The translations under genes were made by a program, and so were the position numbers. Source: Gammaproteobacteria bacterium (GTDB lineage Bacteria > Pseudomonadota > Gammaproteobacteria > UBA6429 > Thiohalophilaceae). Taken from it: a DNA stretch of 9,081 bases. The notes beneath the pieces are model-generated. The model was not told where the DNA came from, did not search any database, and saw nothing but the letters and a program-made list of their open reading frames with translations. The stretch covers positions 1-9,081 of the forward strand of contig JAUVGM010000067.1 in the NCBI GenBank assembly GCA_030593785.1, given 5' to 3'. This document shows, piece by piece, positions 1-6,341 of the stretch. Position 1 is the stretch's first letter. Every line of letters begins with the position of its first letter.

Positions 1-1009
1 AGTGATGAATCAATGATTCCATGTCACCTTTCATGTTTTCACGACTTGGTGGAGTTAACTTATGATCATCCAGCATGACGGGGCCATCTGGATTTTCACG
101 TAGCCATTTTGAACATTGTTTAATAATACGATTTGACTGACGGAATTCTTCGACTCGAACAAGGTAACGATCATAACAATCACCGTTCTTCCCTACCGGA
201 ATATCAAAATCCATTTTGTCGTAAACTTCATAAGGCTGCTTCTTACGTAAATCCCACTCAATACCCGAACCACGTAACATGGGACCTGTGAATCCAAGTT
301 GTAAAGCACGTTCTGGTGAAACAACCGCTATATCAACTGTACGCTGTTTCCAGATACGGTTATCGGTTAACAGGGTTTCATACTCATCAACATAAGCTGG
401 AAAACGGTCGGTAAAATCATCAATGAAATCGAGTAACGAACCTTCTCTGTTTTCATTGAGCAAGATAACTTTTTTAGCATCTATGTATTTCGATTTTTTA
501 AAGCGTGGCATGCGATCAGGCAAGTCACGATATACACCACCGGGACGATAATATGCTGCGTGCATGCGTGCGCCCGAAACAGCTTCGTACATATCCATTA
601 AATCTTCACGTTCACGGAAGCAGTACAGGAACATGGTCATTGCCCCCACATCTAATGCGTGCGTTCCTAACCACATTAAGTGATTCAGGATACGTGTAAT
701 TTCGTCGAACATGACGCGAATATATTGCGCACGTTCAGGTACTTCGACACCTAATAATTTTTCCAGCGCAAGAACATAACCATGTTCATTACACATCATA
801 GACACGTAATCGAGACGGTCCATGTAAGGAATACTTTGATTAAAGGGTTTGTACTCTGCTAATTTTTCAGTACCACGATGCAATAAACCGACATGAGGAT
901 CAGCACGTTGAATAACCTCACCATCCATTTCAAGAACCAGACGTAACACACCGTGTGCAGCAGGATGTTGTGGTCCGAAATTCAATGTGTAATTACGAAT
1001 CTCAGGCAT
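1..1009 (-). CDS. nuoD: NADH-quinone oxidoreductase subunit D (NuoD), 3'-truncated by the window edge
   Basis: This is the 49-kDa-type subunit of respiratory complex I, in the peripheral arm, where it helps form the quinone-binding pocket next to cluster N2 of NuoB. The reading frame is open from ATG at 1009 to the left edge, giving 336 codons beginning MPEIRNYTLNFGPQHPAAHG. The GPQHPAAHG loop (about residues 12-20) holds the conserved histidines near the quinone head group, and SGARMHAAYYRPGG is a strong family motif. The family is usually about 417 residues, so roughly 80 C-terminal residues lie outside the window. Its start overlaps the end of nuoC by 8 bases (ATG within AATGCCTGA), which suggests translational coupling. 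It is a separate gene, not the nuoCD fusion of enteric bacteria. Confidence 0.96.
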   Translation of the reverse strand, partial: MPEIRNYTLNFGPQHPAAHGVLRLVLEMDGEVIQRADPHVGLLHRGTEKLAEYKPFNQSIPYMDRLDYVSMMCNEHGYVLALEKLLGVEVPERAQYIRVMFDEITRILNHLMWLGTHALDVGAMTMFLYCFREREDLMDMYEAVSGARMHAAYYRPGGVYRDLPDRMPRFKKSKYIDAKKVILLNENREGSLLDFIDDFTDRFPAYVDEYETLLTDNRIWKQRTVDIAVVSPERALQLGFTGPMLRGSGIEWDLRKKQPYEVYDKMDFDIPVGKNGDCYDRYLVRVEEFRQSNRIIKQCSKWLRENPDGPVMLDDHKLTPPSRENMKGDMESLIHH

Positions 1010-1625
1010 TACTACTATCCTCTTCTATCGCACGATCGGCATAACGATGATCATCACGAATAATACGTGGTGTGCTTATACGAGTTTCAATCGAAACAGG
1101 CTGATAAATGACACGTTTTTTATCTTCGTCATAACGCATTTCAACGTTACCGCATAATGGGAAATCTTTACGGAAAGGATGACCAACAAAACCATAATCA
1201 GTCAGAATACGTCGTAAGTCATTGTGGCCATCAAAAATGATACCGTAAAGATCAAACGCTTCACGTTCAAACCAGTTTGCACCATTCCAAATATTCGTTA
1301 CTGAAGCAACCTGAGGTGGTTCACCTTCCGCAAAAACACGAACGCGAACGCGATGATTATTTTTCACTGATAATAATTGATATGTAACCGCAAAGCGTTC
1401 ACCTTCCCAATTACCACCCGCGTATTCACTGTAATCAACACCGCACAAATCTATCATTTCTTCAAAATGATATTCAGCTTCATCTCTTAATGCTGTGCAT
1501 ACTTCAATGAGGTTTTGTTTCTTAACAACAAAGTTGAGTTGACCAACGCTAACGAAACATTCATCAAACATACCCGCAAAACGGTTGCGTAATGAATCTG
1601 CTAATTTATTGTAATATTCAGACAT
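1002..1625 (-). CDS. nuoC: NADH-quinone oxidoreductase subunit C (NuoC)
   Basis: This is the 30-kDa-type subunit of complex I, a soluble peripheral-arm protein without cofactors that packs against NuoD and NuoB. The 207-residue product is a normal length for an unfused NuoC. The family signature lies at about residues 119-157: FEREAFDLYGI, then DLRRILTDYGF, then GHPFRKDFP. The N-terminal half is less conserved, as usual. It begins 9 bases after the nuoB stop. The ribosome binding site is weak, with TAAGAA overlapping the nuoB stop, so translation probably depends on coupling to nuoB. It ends with an 8-base overlap into nuoD. Confidence 0.97.
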   Translation of the reverse strand: MSEYYNKLADSLRNRFAGMFDECFVSVGQLNFVVKKQNLIEVCTALRDEAEYHFEEMIDLCGVDYSEYAGGNWEGERFAVTYQLLSVKNNHRVRVRVFAEGEPPQVASVTNIWNGANWFEREAFDLYGIIFDGHNDLRRILTDYGFVGHPFRKDFPLCGNVEMRYDEDKKRVIYQPVSIETRISTPRIIRDDHRYADRAIEEDSSNA

Positions 1626-1634
1626 GATAGATTC

Positions 1635-2117
1635 TTATGTTCGCGCGATAGTACTGGTACGGCGAATTTTATTTTGTAACTGCAAAATTCCGTATATCAA
1701 AGCTTCTGCTGTTGGTGGGCAACCCGGTACATAAATATCAACAGGAACAACACGATCACAACCACGAACAACAGCATATGAATAATGGTAATAACCGCCA
1801 CCATTAGCACAAGAGCCCATTGAGATAACCCAACGAGGTTCAGCCATTTGGTCATAAACCTTACGTAAAGCCGGCGCCATTTTATTTACAAGAGTACCCG
1901 CAACAATCATGACATCTGATTGACGAGGACTTGGTCTAAAAATAATACCAAAACGATCCAAATCGTAACGTGCTGCAGCAGAATGCATCATTTCGACTGC
2001 ACAACATGCGAGTCCAAAAGACATTGGCCACATTGAACCCGTGCGAGCCCAATTAATAAGTTTATCAGCCGAAGTAGTAATGAAACCTTCGTTGAGTTTG
2101 CCTTCGATCATTCCCAT
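1635..2117 (-). CDS. nuoB: NADH-quinone oxidoreductase subunit B (NuoB)
   Basis: This is the PSST-type subunit of complex I. It carries the terminal [4Fe-4S] cluster N2, which passes electrons to quinone. From the start chosen here the product is 160 residues. The four expected cluster ligands are present: the tandem Cys38-Cys39 in GLACCAVEMM, Cys103 in GSCANGG and Cys133 in VPGCPP. The motif RPSPRQSDVMIVAGTL (about 61-76) is typical. The frame stays open to an upstream ATG at 2138, but I prefer ATG at 2117: AAGGAG (2125-2130) sits 7 bases before it, and MGMIEGKLNEGF is the usual family N-terminus. The gene overlaps the end of nuoA by 10 bases. Confidence 0.96.
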   Translation of the reverse strand: MGMIEGKLNEGFITTSADKLINWARTGSMWPMSFGLACCAVEMMHSAAARYDLDRFGIIFRPSPRQSDVMIVAGTLVNKMAPALRKVYDQMAEPRWVISMGSCANGGGYYHYSYAVVRGCDRVVPVDIYVPGCPPTAEALIYGILQLQNKIRRTSTIART

Positions 2118-2464
2118 TCCAGAGCTCCTTTCTTCCACTCATAAATGAAACCAATCACCAAAATACCAAGGAAAATTAACATTGCGATGTAACCAAACAT
2201 ACCGATGTCTTCAAGCACGATGGCCCAGGGAAACAAAAATGCGATTTCTAAATCAAAGATGATAAAAAGAATTGCAACGAGGTAGTAACGCACATCAAAC
2301 TTCATTCGCGCATCACCGAAAGCTTCAAAGCCACACTCATAAGCAGAGTTCTTTTCACTGTCTGGTTTATGTGGTGAAAGCACAAAACCCAGGGCAATCA
2401 TGATGGCACCGACAGCTAGGCCGATAACAATAAATATTAATACTGGTAGGTAATTCTCTAACAT
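2108..2464 (-). CDS. nuoA: NADH-quinone oxidoreductase subunit A (NuoA)
   Basis: This is the ND3-type membrane subunit of complex I, next to the junction between the membrane and peripheral arms. The 118-residue product has three hydrophobic segments at about residues 6-29, 60-80 and 87-109. Between the first two is the conserved loop with YECGFEAFGDARMKFDVRYY (Cys44), the ND3 loop that contacts the quinone site. The second helix carries the conserved acidic pair in FDLEIAFLFPW (Asp71, Glu73). It is the first gene of the nuo operon. The ribosome binding site is a GGAG only 3 bases before ATG, a tight spacing. Confidence 0.97.
   Translation of the reverse strand: MLENYLPVLIFIVIGLAVGAIMIALGFVLSPHKPDSEKNSAYECGFEAFGDARMKFDVRYYLVAILFIIFDLEIAFLFPWAIVLEDIGMFGYIAMLIFLGILVIGFIYEWKKGALEWE
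2125..2130 (-). promoter_or_regulatory. Ribosome binding site that fixes the nuoB start
   Basis: The minus strand reads AAGGAG, then 7 bases, then ATG at 2117-2115. This core lies inside the 3' end of nuoA. It argues against the longer in-frame start at 2138, which would put the site inside the coding region. The ATG at 2111, overlapping the nuoA stop as ATGA, is also possible but has a 13-base spacing. Confidence 0.7.
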
Positions 2465-2586
2465 TAACTCCAGTCGCCTCTTATTATTAATTACTGAAAT
2501 GGGGCCGTTAAAACGACTTCTTTTTATATTTTTATTATTATTTTTTGCTTTAAAAACACACGAGGCTTTTGCATAAAGCGCGAGCT

Positions 2587-2616
2587 AGTCTAGGCCAGCA
2601 GCCGTTTATGTGTCAA
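2587..2616 (-). promoter_or_regulatory. Candidate sigma-70 promoter of the nuo operon
   Basis: On the minus strand a perfect -35 box, TTGACA (2616-2611), is followed after 18 bases by TAGACT (2592-2587), a four-of-six match to the -10 consensus. The bases just downstream are GC-rich (AGCTCGCGC). Transcription would start near 2580, giving a leader of about 115 bases before nuoA. It is the best promoter-like sequence I found in the gap. Confidence 0.55.
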
Positions 2617-2876
2617 GTTTAGATTGTTAAGGGAAAACAATTAGAATCAATAGCTTAGATGATGTTTAGGGGGGCATAAAAAATTTTGTACGCTCTTTTA
2701 TATTTTTATAACGACTAAATCTTTATGCACATATGAATTTAAAAAACAAACGCTTCTATTTTAAACTTTCCTTATATAGATATTATTAAATTCACAATTG
2801 TAATTAAAATCATGAGACCTCGACTACAGGTATGGTTTACCTTTATTTATCCAATTTATATCAATATATTCTGCAC
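2617..2876. other. AT-rich intergenic stretch without a gene
   Basis: This stretch lies between the nuo promoter and the tRNA-Pro terminator. It is strongly AT-rich, with many runs of A and T. Apart from the IHF-like match at 2645-2657 I see no RNA gene, repeat or coding frame with a ribosome binding site. The only sizeable reading frame (2832-3020, plus strand) runs through the tRNA gene and is not credible. Confidence 0.6.
2645..2657 (+). promoter_or_regulatory. Consensus match to an IHF binding site upstream of the nuo promoter
   Basis: The plus strand reads AATCAATAGCTTA, a full match to the IHF consensus WATCAANNNNTTR. It lies about 30 bases upstream of the proposed -35 box, a position from which bending could act. 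In E. coli the nuo promoter is reported to respond to IHF. Chance matches to this degenerate motif are not rare in AT-rich DNA, so this is a candidate only. Confidence 0.3.
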
Positions 2877-2915
2877 AAAAAAAAGCCAGTTTTCATTATA
2901 CTGAAAACTGGCTTT
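2877..2915 (-). terminator. Rho-independent terminator of tRNA-Pro
   Basis: A 14-bp stem (2882-2895 with 2902-2915) has a 6-base loop. On the minus strand it is followed by a run of eight T (2884-2877), the first three of which can pair in the stem. The stem starts only 5 bases after the encoded CCA of the tRNA, so the primary transcript has a very short 3' trailer. The T run is on the minus-strand side, so it terminates transcription coming from the tRNA toward nuo. Confidence 0.9.
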
Positions 2916-2920
2916 CTAAC

Positions 2921-2997
2921 TGGTCGGGACGAGAGGAATCGAACCTCCGACCCCCTGCACCCCATGCAGGTGCGCTACCAGGCTGCGCTACGTCCCG
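2921..2997 (-). tRNA. tRNA-Pro (anticodon GGG)
   Basis: The 77-base minus-strand sequence folds as a full cloverleaf. The acceptor stem is CGGGACG/CGTCCCG, the D arm contains AGCCTGGTA, the anticodon stem CCTGC/GCAGG encloses the loop ATGGGGT, and the T arm is GGAGG-TTCGAAT-CCTCT. The discriminator is A and the CCA end is encoded. Loop positions 34-36 are GGG (2963-2961), reading CCC and CCU proline codons. The C1-G72 pair with A73 is the hallmark of bacterial tRNA-Pro. The gene sits downstream of ihfA-merR, an arrangement I recall from other gammaproteobacteria. It appears to have its own promoter and terminator. Confidence 0.97.
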
Positions 2998-3013
2998 AAA
3001 TTTGGTATTGGTA

Positions 3014-3041
3014 TTTATAAGTAAAAAGGGGTCGGAGTCAA
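3014..3041 (-). promoter_or_regulatory. Candidate tRNA-Pro promoter using the inverted repeat for its -35 box
   Basis: The minus strand reads TTGACT (3041-3036), a 16-base spacer, then TATAAA (3019-3014). Each hexamer matches five of six consensus bases. Transcription would begin near 3007, about 10 bases before the mature tRNA. The -35 box and most of the spacer lie inside one arm of the inverted repeat at 3025-3075, so the repeat seems to supply part of the promoter. Confidence 0.5.
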
Positions 3042-3075
3042 ATTTATTATGAATAAATTTGACTCCGACCCCTTT
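3025..3075. repeat. Perfect 24-bp inverted repeat with a 3-base loop, between merR and tRNA-Pro
   Basis: Arms 3025-3048 and 3052-3075 are exact reverse complements separated by ATG. Each arm has a GC-rich outer part (AAAGGGGTCGGAGTC) and an AT-rich inner part. The outer sequence resembles palindromic elements I recall as dispersed in many proteobacterial genomes, often near REP-associated (IS200-like) tyrosine transposases; no transposase is present here. On the minus strand the hairpin begins 13 bases after the merR stop and its distal arm runs into five T, so it may also terminate the ihfA-merR transcript. Confidence 0.85.
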
Positions 3076-3088
3076 CGGTAATTCTATT

Positions 3089-3448
3089 TTAAACAGTTAA
3101 AATTTCTAAAACTTCTTCCATTTCCATTCTTAACTGTTGAATGGTGTTTGAATCACATTTTGTTTCATTTTTACCCGATTGGTTGTCACTCAATTGCAAC
3201 CGTGCACCACCAATGGTGTAACCCTGTTCATATAACAAACTACGGATTTCTCGAATCATTACCACATCTTGGCGCTGGTAATAACGGCGATTTCCACGAC
3301 GTTTAACTGGCTTTAATTGTGGAAATTCTTGTTCCCAATAACGCAGTACGTGTGGCTTAACCGCACATAACTCACTTACTTCACCAATGGTGAAATAGCG
3401 TTTACCAGGAATTGGCGGTAGTTCGTTGTTATTCGTGGGTTCCAGCAT
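3089..3448 (-). CDS. MerR-family transcriptional regulator encoded next to ihfA
   Basis: This 119-residue protein has a MerR-type winged helix-turn-helix DNA-binding domain at the N-terminus: YFTIGEVSELCAVKPHVLRYWEQEFP (18-43), then the wing PVKRRGNRRYYQ (47-58). RSLLYEQGYTIGGARLQL (69-86) follows. The C-terminal part (about 101-118) is a short amphipathic helix, probably for dimerisation. There is no effector domain and no cysteine cluster for metal binding, so it is not a mercury or copper sensor. A close relative follows ihfA in Pseudomonas and other gammaproteobacteria; its targets are unknown to me. The start MLEP overlaps the end of ihfA by 20 bases, and the N-terminus matches the family, so the overlap looks real. 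Confidence 0.9.
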   Translation of the reverse strand: MLEPTNNNELPPIPGKRYFTIGEVSELCAVKPHVLRYWEQEFPQLKPVKRRGNRRYYQRQDVVMIREIRSLLYEQGYTIGGARLQLSDNQSGKNETKCDSNTIQQLRMEMEEVLEILTV

Positions 3449-3728
3449 ATGCTTCGACTCTCGCTTTTAATTTTTGTCCAGGTCTAAACGTTACGACACG
3501 TCTAGCTGTTATCGGAATTTCTTGCCCCGTCTTGGGATTTCGCCCCGGGCGCTGTTTTTTGTCTCTTAAATCAAAATTGCCAAATCCAGATAATTTTACC
3601 TGTTGGCCATTTTCGAGGGCATCTCGCACCTCTTCAAAAAACATTTCTACCAATTCTTTAGCTTCTCGCTTATTGAGCCCTAATTCCTCAAAAAGTCGCT
3701 CTGCCATGTCGGCTTTAGTCAACGCCAT
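3429..3728 (-). CDS. ihfA: Integration host factor subunit alpha (IHF-alpha)
   Basis: This is the alpha subunit of the DNA-bending heterodimer IHF, which shapes promoters, origins and recombination sites. The 99-residue length is exactly typical. The N-terminal helical dimerisation part is MALTKADMAERLFEELGLNKREAKELVEMFFEEV. The flexible DNA-binding arm contains RPGRNPKTGQEIPITARRVVTFRPG (60-84), with Pro65 as the intercalating residue. It starts 21 bases after the pheT stop. The ribosome binding site is weak (AGAG in AT-rich sequence), so coupling to pheT or a promoter inside pheT is possible. The conserved pheT-ihfA order matches E. coli. Confidence 0.97.
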   Translation of the reverse strand: MALTKADMAERLFEELGLNKREAKELVEMFFEEVRDALENGQQVKLSGFGNFDLRDKKQRPGRNPKTGQEIPITARRVVTFRPGQKLKARVEAYAGTHE

Positions 3729-3749
3729 CTTTTATTCTCTATTATTTTA

Positions 3750-6149
3750 TTATTCTCTCAATGTTGCACCAAGACGTTCTTTCAGTACGTCTATGATTTT
3801 ATTGAGTTCTTTGTCGACATCCGTATCAGTAAGAGTGCGGGAAAGATCCTGTAAGGTCAAGCCTATAGCCAAACTTTTTCTACCAAAATCAATGCCTTCG
3901 CCGCGATATACGTCAAACAACTCGAATTGGCTGAGCACCTCACCGGCCACATCTTTGATGCAATTATGCAACTCTTGAGCGGTTACCGCTTCATCCATCA
4001 CTAAAGCAAGATCGCGTCGAATCGCTGGAAACTTGGATAATGGTTTGAATGCTGGAATTTCACCATTTTCAATATTTTTCATTGTAATTTCAAAGAGATA
4101 GAGGCTCTGAGATAAACCCAGTTTCTTTTGTAAACGCGGATGAAGCGCGCCAACCCAACCAATTATTGGTTGATCTTTTGCGGCTAAATCTCGAATTGCA
4201 GCCGTTTGACCAGGGTGTAAAACATCATTTTGATTCGCTTCAAATTGGAAATCTGAGCCTCTTCCGGTCATTTCTAGCAATAATTCGACGTGATTTTTTA
4301 AATCATAAAAATCGACTGACTCAGTTGCTTGTCCCCACTGTTCAGGGGTCTTTGAACCAGTAATCACACCAGCCAACATTTTTTCTTGTTTAATATCAGT
4401 GACTTCATCATCTAACGGTACGAATGTAAGACCATACTCGAATAACGAAACTCGGTTTTGCTGACGATTTAGGTTGTATTTGACCGCAGAAATCAGTCCT
4501 GGCCATAAAGAGCTTCTCATCGCAGACAGATCTGCTGAGATTGGATTTGCTAATTCAATTGCTGTTATTTCTGGAGCAAAAAGCTTCTGCATTTCAGGAT
4601 CTATGAAACTGTATGTGATGGCTTCTTGATAACCTTGCTGAACCAAAATCTGACGAAGTCGATTCATGCGCAATTTCGCTTCTGGTTTTGCCACCATGCT
4701 GAGTGCAGATGAAGCTTGGCTAACAGGTAAATTGTCATAACCAAAAATTCGCCCGATTTCTTCGATGAGATCTTCTTCAATACTGATATCAAAACGGAAA
4801 TCTGGCGCGGTAATTTCCCAACCCGCGTCTGTTGCTGTGGGGTTGAGATCTAAACGCATCAGCATGCCCGTGATCTCTTCACGACTTAAATCAATACCGA
4901 GTATACGTTTCACACGTTCTGCGCGTAAGGAGACTACACCGCGCTCTGGTAAGTCTGCTGCGTTAGTTACGTTAACCACAGGGCCGGCTTTACCGCCTAC
5001 AATATCGAGTAACAACTCTGTTGCGCGTTCAATTGCAGTAATCGGTAACGATGCCGCAACGCCACGTTCAAAACGATGAGATGAATCGGTGTGTAAACCA
5101 AAGCTACGTGCCTTACCGGCGATCACTAAAGGATTAAAATGTGCAGCTTCTAGTAAAATATCAACCGTATCATCTGAAACAGCAGAATCTGCTCCGCCCA
5201 TGATACCGGCTAATGCTAAAGGTGCTTTATCATCGGCAATCACCAAGCAACCTTCGGTTAAGGTAATCTCTTGATCATTTAATAAGTTTAACTTCTCACC
5301 CGCTTTAGCATGACGCGCATGAATCGCACCATTGATTTTTGCTAAATCAAACGCATGCATCGGTTGACCTAGTTCAAGTAAAACAAAATTCGTCACATCA
5401 ACCACAGGGCCTAAACTGCGAATACCCGAACGACGTAATTTTTCTTGCATCCAAAGCGGTGTTTCCGCTTTGGCATTCACATCTTTAATCACACGACCTA
5501 AATAACGTGGGCAGTCTTTGCCTGCTTCGAGTTTTACATCGATCGTATCTTTAATTTCTGCTTTGATTTCAGCTTGTTTGAATTCATTCACTGGCATTTT
5601 ATTACTTACGCCAACTTCACGCGCGATACCTGCAATGCTGAAACAGTCTGCACGGTTCGGCGTAAGACTGAGTTCGATCATGACATCGTCTAAATTTAAG
5701 TATTCACGAATGTCTGTGCCGATAGGAGCATCATTTGGCAATTCCATTAGCCCTTCAGCCGTTTCGGTTATGCCTAACTCAGAAGTTGAACACAACATAC
5801 CATGCGAAGGCACACCACGAAGTTTTGATTTCTTAATTTTAAAGTTGCCCGGTAACACCGCACCGACTAATGCCGCAGGAATACGTAAACCTTCACGTAC
5901 ATTAGCTGCACCACAAACAATGTTTAATGGTTCATCTTCACCGACGTTGACTTGGCAAACATTAAGTTTGTCTGCATCAGGATGTTTTTCGACTGACAAC
6001 ACTTCAGCAACAACCACTTTTGTAAACTCTGCCGCAACAGGATCAATGGCATCGACTTCAAGACCCGCCATTGTGAGTTGGTGTGATAATTCATCCGTGG
6101 ATATGTTTGGGTTGATCCACTCTCTTAACCATTGTTCGCTAAATTTCAT
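3750..6149 (-). CDS. pheT: Phenylalanine-tRNA ligase beta subunit (PheT)
   Basis: This is the large subunit of the alpha2-beta2 phenylalanyl-tRNA synthetase. It binds tRNA-Phe and edits mischarged Tyr-tRNA-Phe, while catalysis is in PheS. The 799-residue product compares with about 795 in E. coli. Domains are visible in order: an EMAP-like tRNA-binding domain (about 40-150, with HPDADKLNVCQVNVG at 56-70); B3/B4 editing domain (about 210-385, with LGPVVDVTNFVLLELGQPMHAFD and SHRFERGV); B5 DNA-binding-fold domain (about 402-475); a catalytic-like core (YSFIDP at 513, NPISADLSAMRSSLWPGL at 535); and a C-terminal FDX-ACB anticodon-binding domain (about 706-799, FPAIRRDLALVMD). The start ATG has AAGG 7 bases upstream. 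It is 192 bases from pheS, a gap filled with repeats. Confidence 0.98.
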   Translation of the reverse strand: MKFSEQWLREWINPNISTDELSHQLTMAGLEVDAIDPVAAEFTKVVVAEVLSVEKHPDADKLNVCQVNVGEDEPLNIVCGAANVREGLRIPAALVGAVLPGNFKIKKSKLRGVPSHGMLCSTSELGITETAEGLMELPNDAPIGTDIREYLNLDDVMIELSLTPNRADCFSIAGIAREVGVSNKMPVNEFKQAEIKAEIKDTIDVKLEAGKDCPRYLGRVIKDVNAKAETPLWMQEKLRRSGIRSLGPVVDVTNFVLLELGQPMHAFDLAKINGAIHARHAKAGEKLNLLNDQEITLTEGCLVIADDKAPLALAGIMGGADSAVSDDTVDILLEAAHFNPLVIAGKARSFGLHTDSSHRFERGVAASLPITAIERATELLLDIVGGKAGPVVNVTNAADLPERGVVSLRAERVKRILGIDLSREEITGMLMRLDLNPTATDAGWEITAPDFRFDISIEEDLIEEIGRIFGYDNLPVSQASSALSMVAKPEAKLRMNRLRQILVQQGYQEAITYSFIDPEMQKLFAPEITAIELANPISADLSAMRSSLWPGLISAVKYNLNRQQNRVSLFEYGLTFVPLDDEVTDIKQEKMLAGVITGSKTPEQWGQATESVDFYDLKNHVELLLEMTGRGSDFQFEANQNDVLHPGQTAAIRDLAAKDQPIIGWVGALHPRLQKKLGLSQSLYLFEITMKNIENGEIPAFKPLSKFPAIRRDLALVMDEAVTAQELHNCIKDVAGEVLSQFELFDVYRGEGIDFGRKSLAIGLTLQDLSRTLTDTDVDKELNKIIDVLKERLGATLRE

Positions 6150-6173
6150 TTTTAAACCTTTTTAAAAACCTTT

Positions 6174-6210
6174 CAACGCAAAGACGCAAAGAACGCTGAG
6201 TTACGCAGAG
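6174..6210. repeat. Short degenerate tandem repeat of ACGCAAAG units between pheS and pheT
   Basis: Four related units follow each other: ACGCAAAG (6176-6183), ACGCAAAG (6184-6191), AACGCTGAG (6192-6200) and TTACGCAGAG (6201-6210). Similar ACGCAAAG/ACGCAGAG strings are familiar to me as dispersed intergenic repeats in many proteobacteria; their origin is not clear. A single ACGCAGAG also lies on the minus strand at 7499-7492, within the repeat before pheS. Confidence 0.65.
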
Positions 6211-6244
6211 AAAAATCATTTATAAAACCCGTTCATCACAATAC

Positions 6245-6321
6245 GTAGGTTGGCTCAAGCAAAGCGGAGCCAACATTATACTTTTGTTGGTTCCGTCGCC
6301 TTGCTTCTTGAACCAACCTAC
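6245..6321. repeat. REPIN-like inverted repeat in the pheS-pheT gap
   Basis: Two half-units face each other. The outer 15 bases (6245-6259 and 6307-6321, GTAGGTTGG...) are complementary with one mismatch, and the inner 10 bases (6266-6275 and 6285-6294) with one mismatch. Each half-unit can also fold alone: GTTGGCTC (6249-6256) with GAGCCAAC (6267-6274), and GTTGGTTC (6286-6293) with GAACCAAC (6310-6317). The only differences between the stems are a C-G pair in one and T-A in the other. The second half-unit has a 16-base loop against 10 in the first. GTAGGTTGG-type repeats are widespread in gammaproteobacteria. Confidence 0.8.
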
Positions 6322-6341
6322 AACTTTTAAAGTTTTTGACT

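Noticed and set aside
2118..2138. Longer nuoB starting MEERSSGM
   Set aside because: The extension covers the AAGGAG ribosome binding site and is not part of the usual NuoB N-terminus.
2832..3020. 62-codon plus-strand reading frame
   Set aside because: It runs antisense through tRNA-Pro and its terminator. The peptide containing RDERNRTSDPLHPMQVRYQAALRP is the familiar artefact of translating a tRNA-Pro gene.
3412..3978. 188-codon plus-strand reading frame
   Set aside because: It is antisense to ihfA and the ends of merR and pheT, all clearly real. Its product is Ser-rich and low-complexity, with no family resemblance.
5518..6165. 215-codon plus-strand reading frame
   Set aside because: It is fully antisense to the tRNA-binding and B3/B4 region of pheT, with no recognisable domain.
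6174..6210. CRISPR-like short repeats
   Set aside because: Units are only 8-10 bases, directly tandem, degenerate and without spacers; no cas genes are present.
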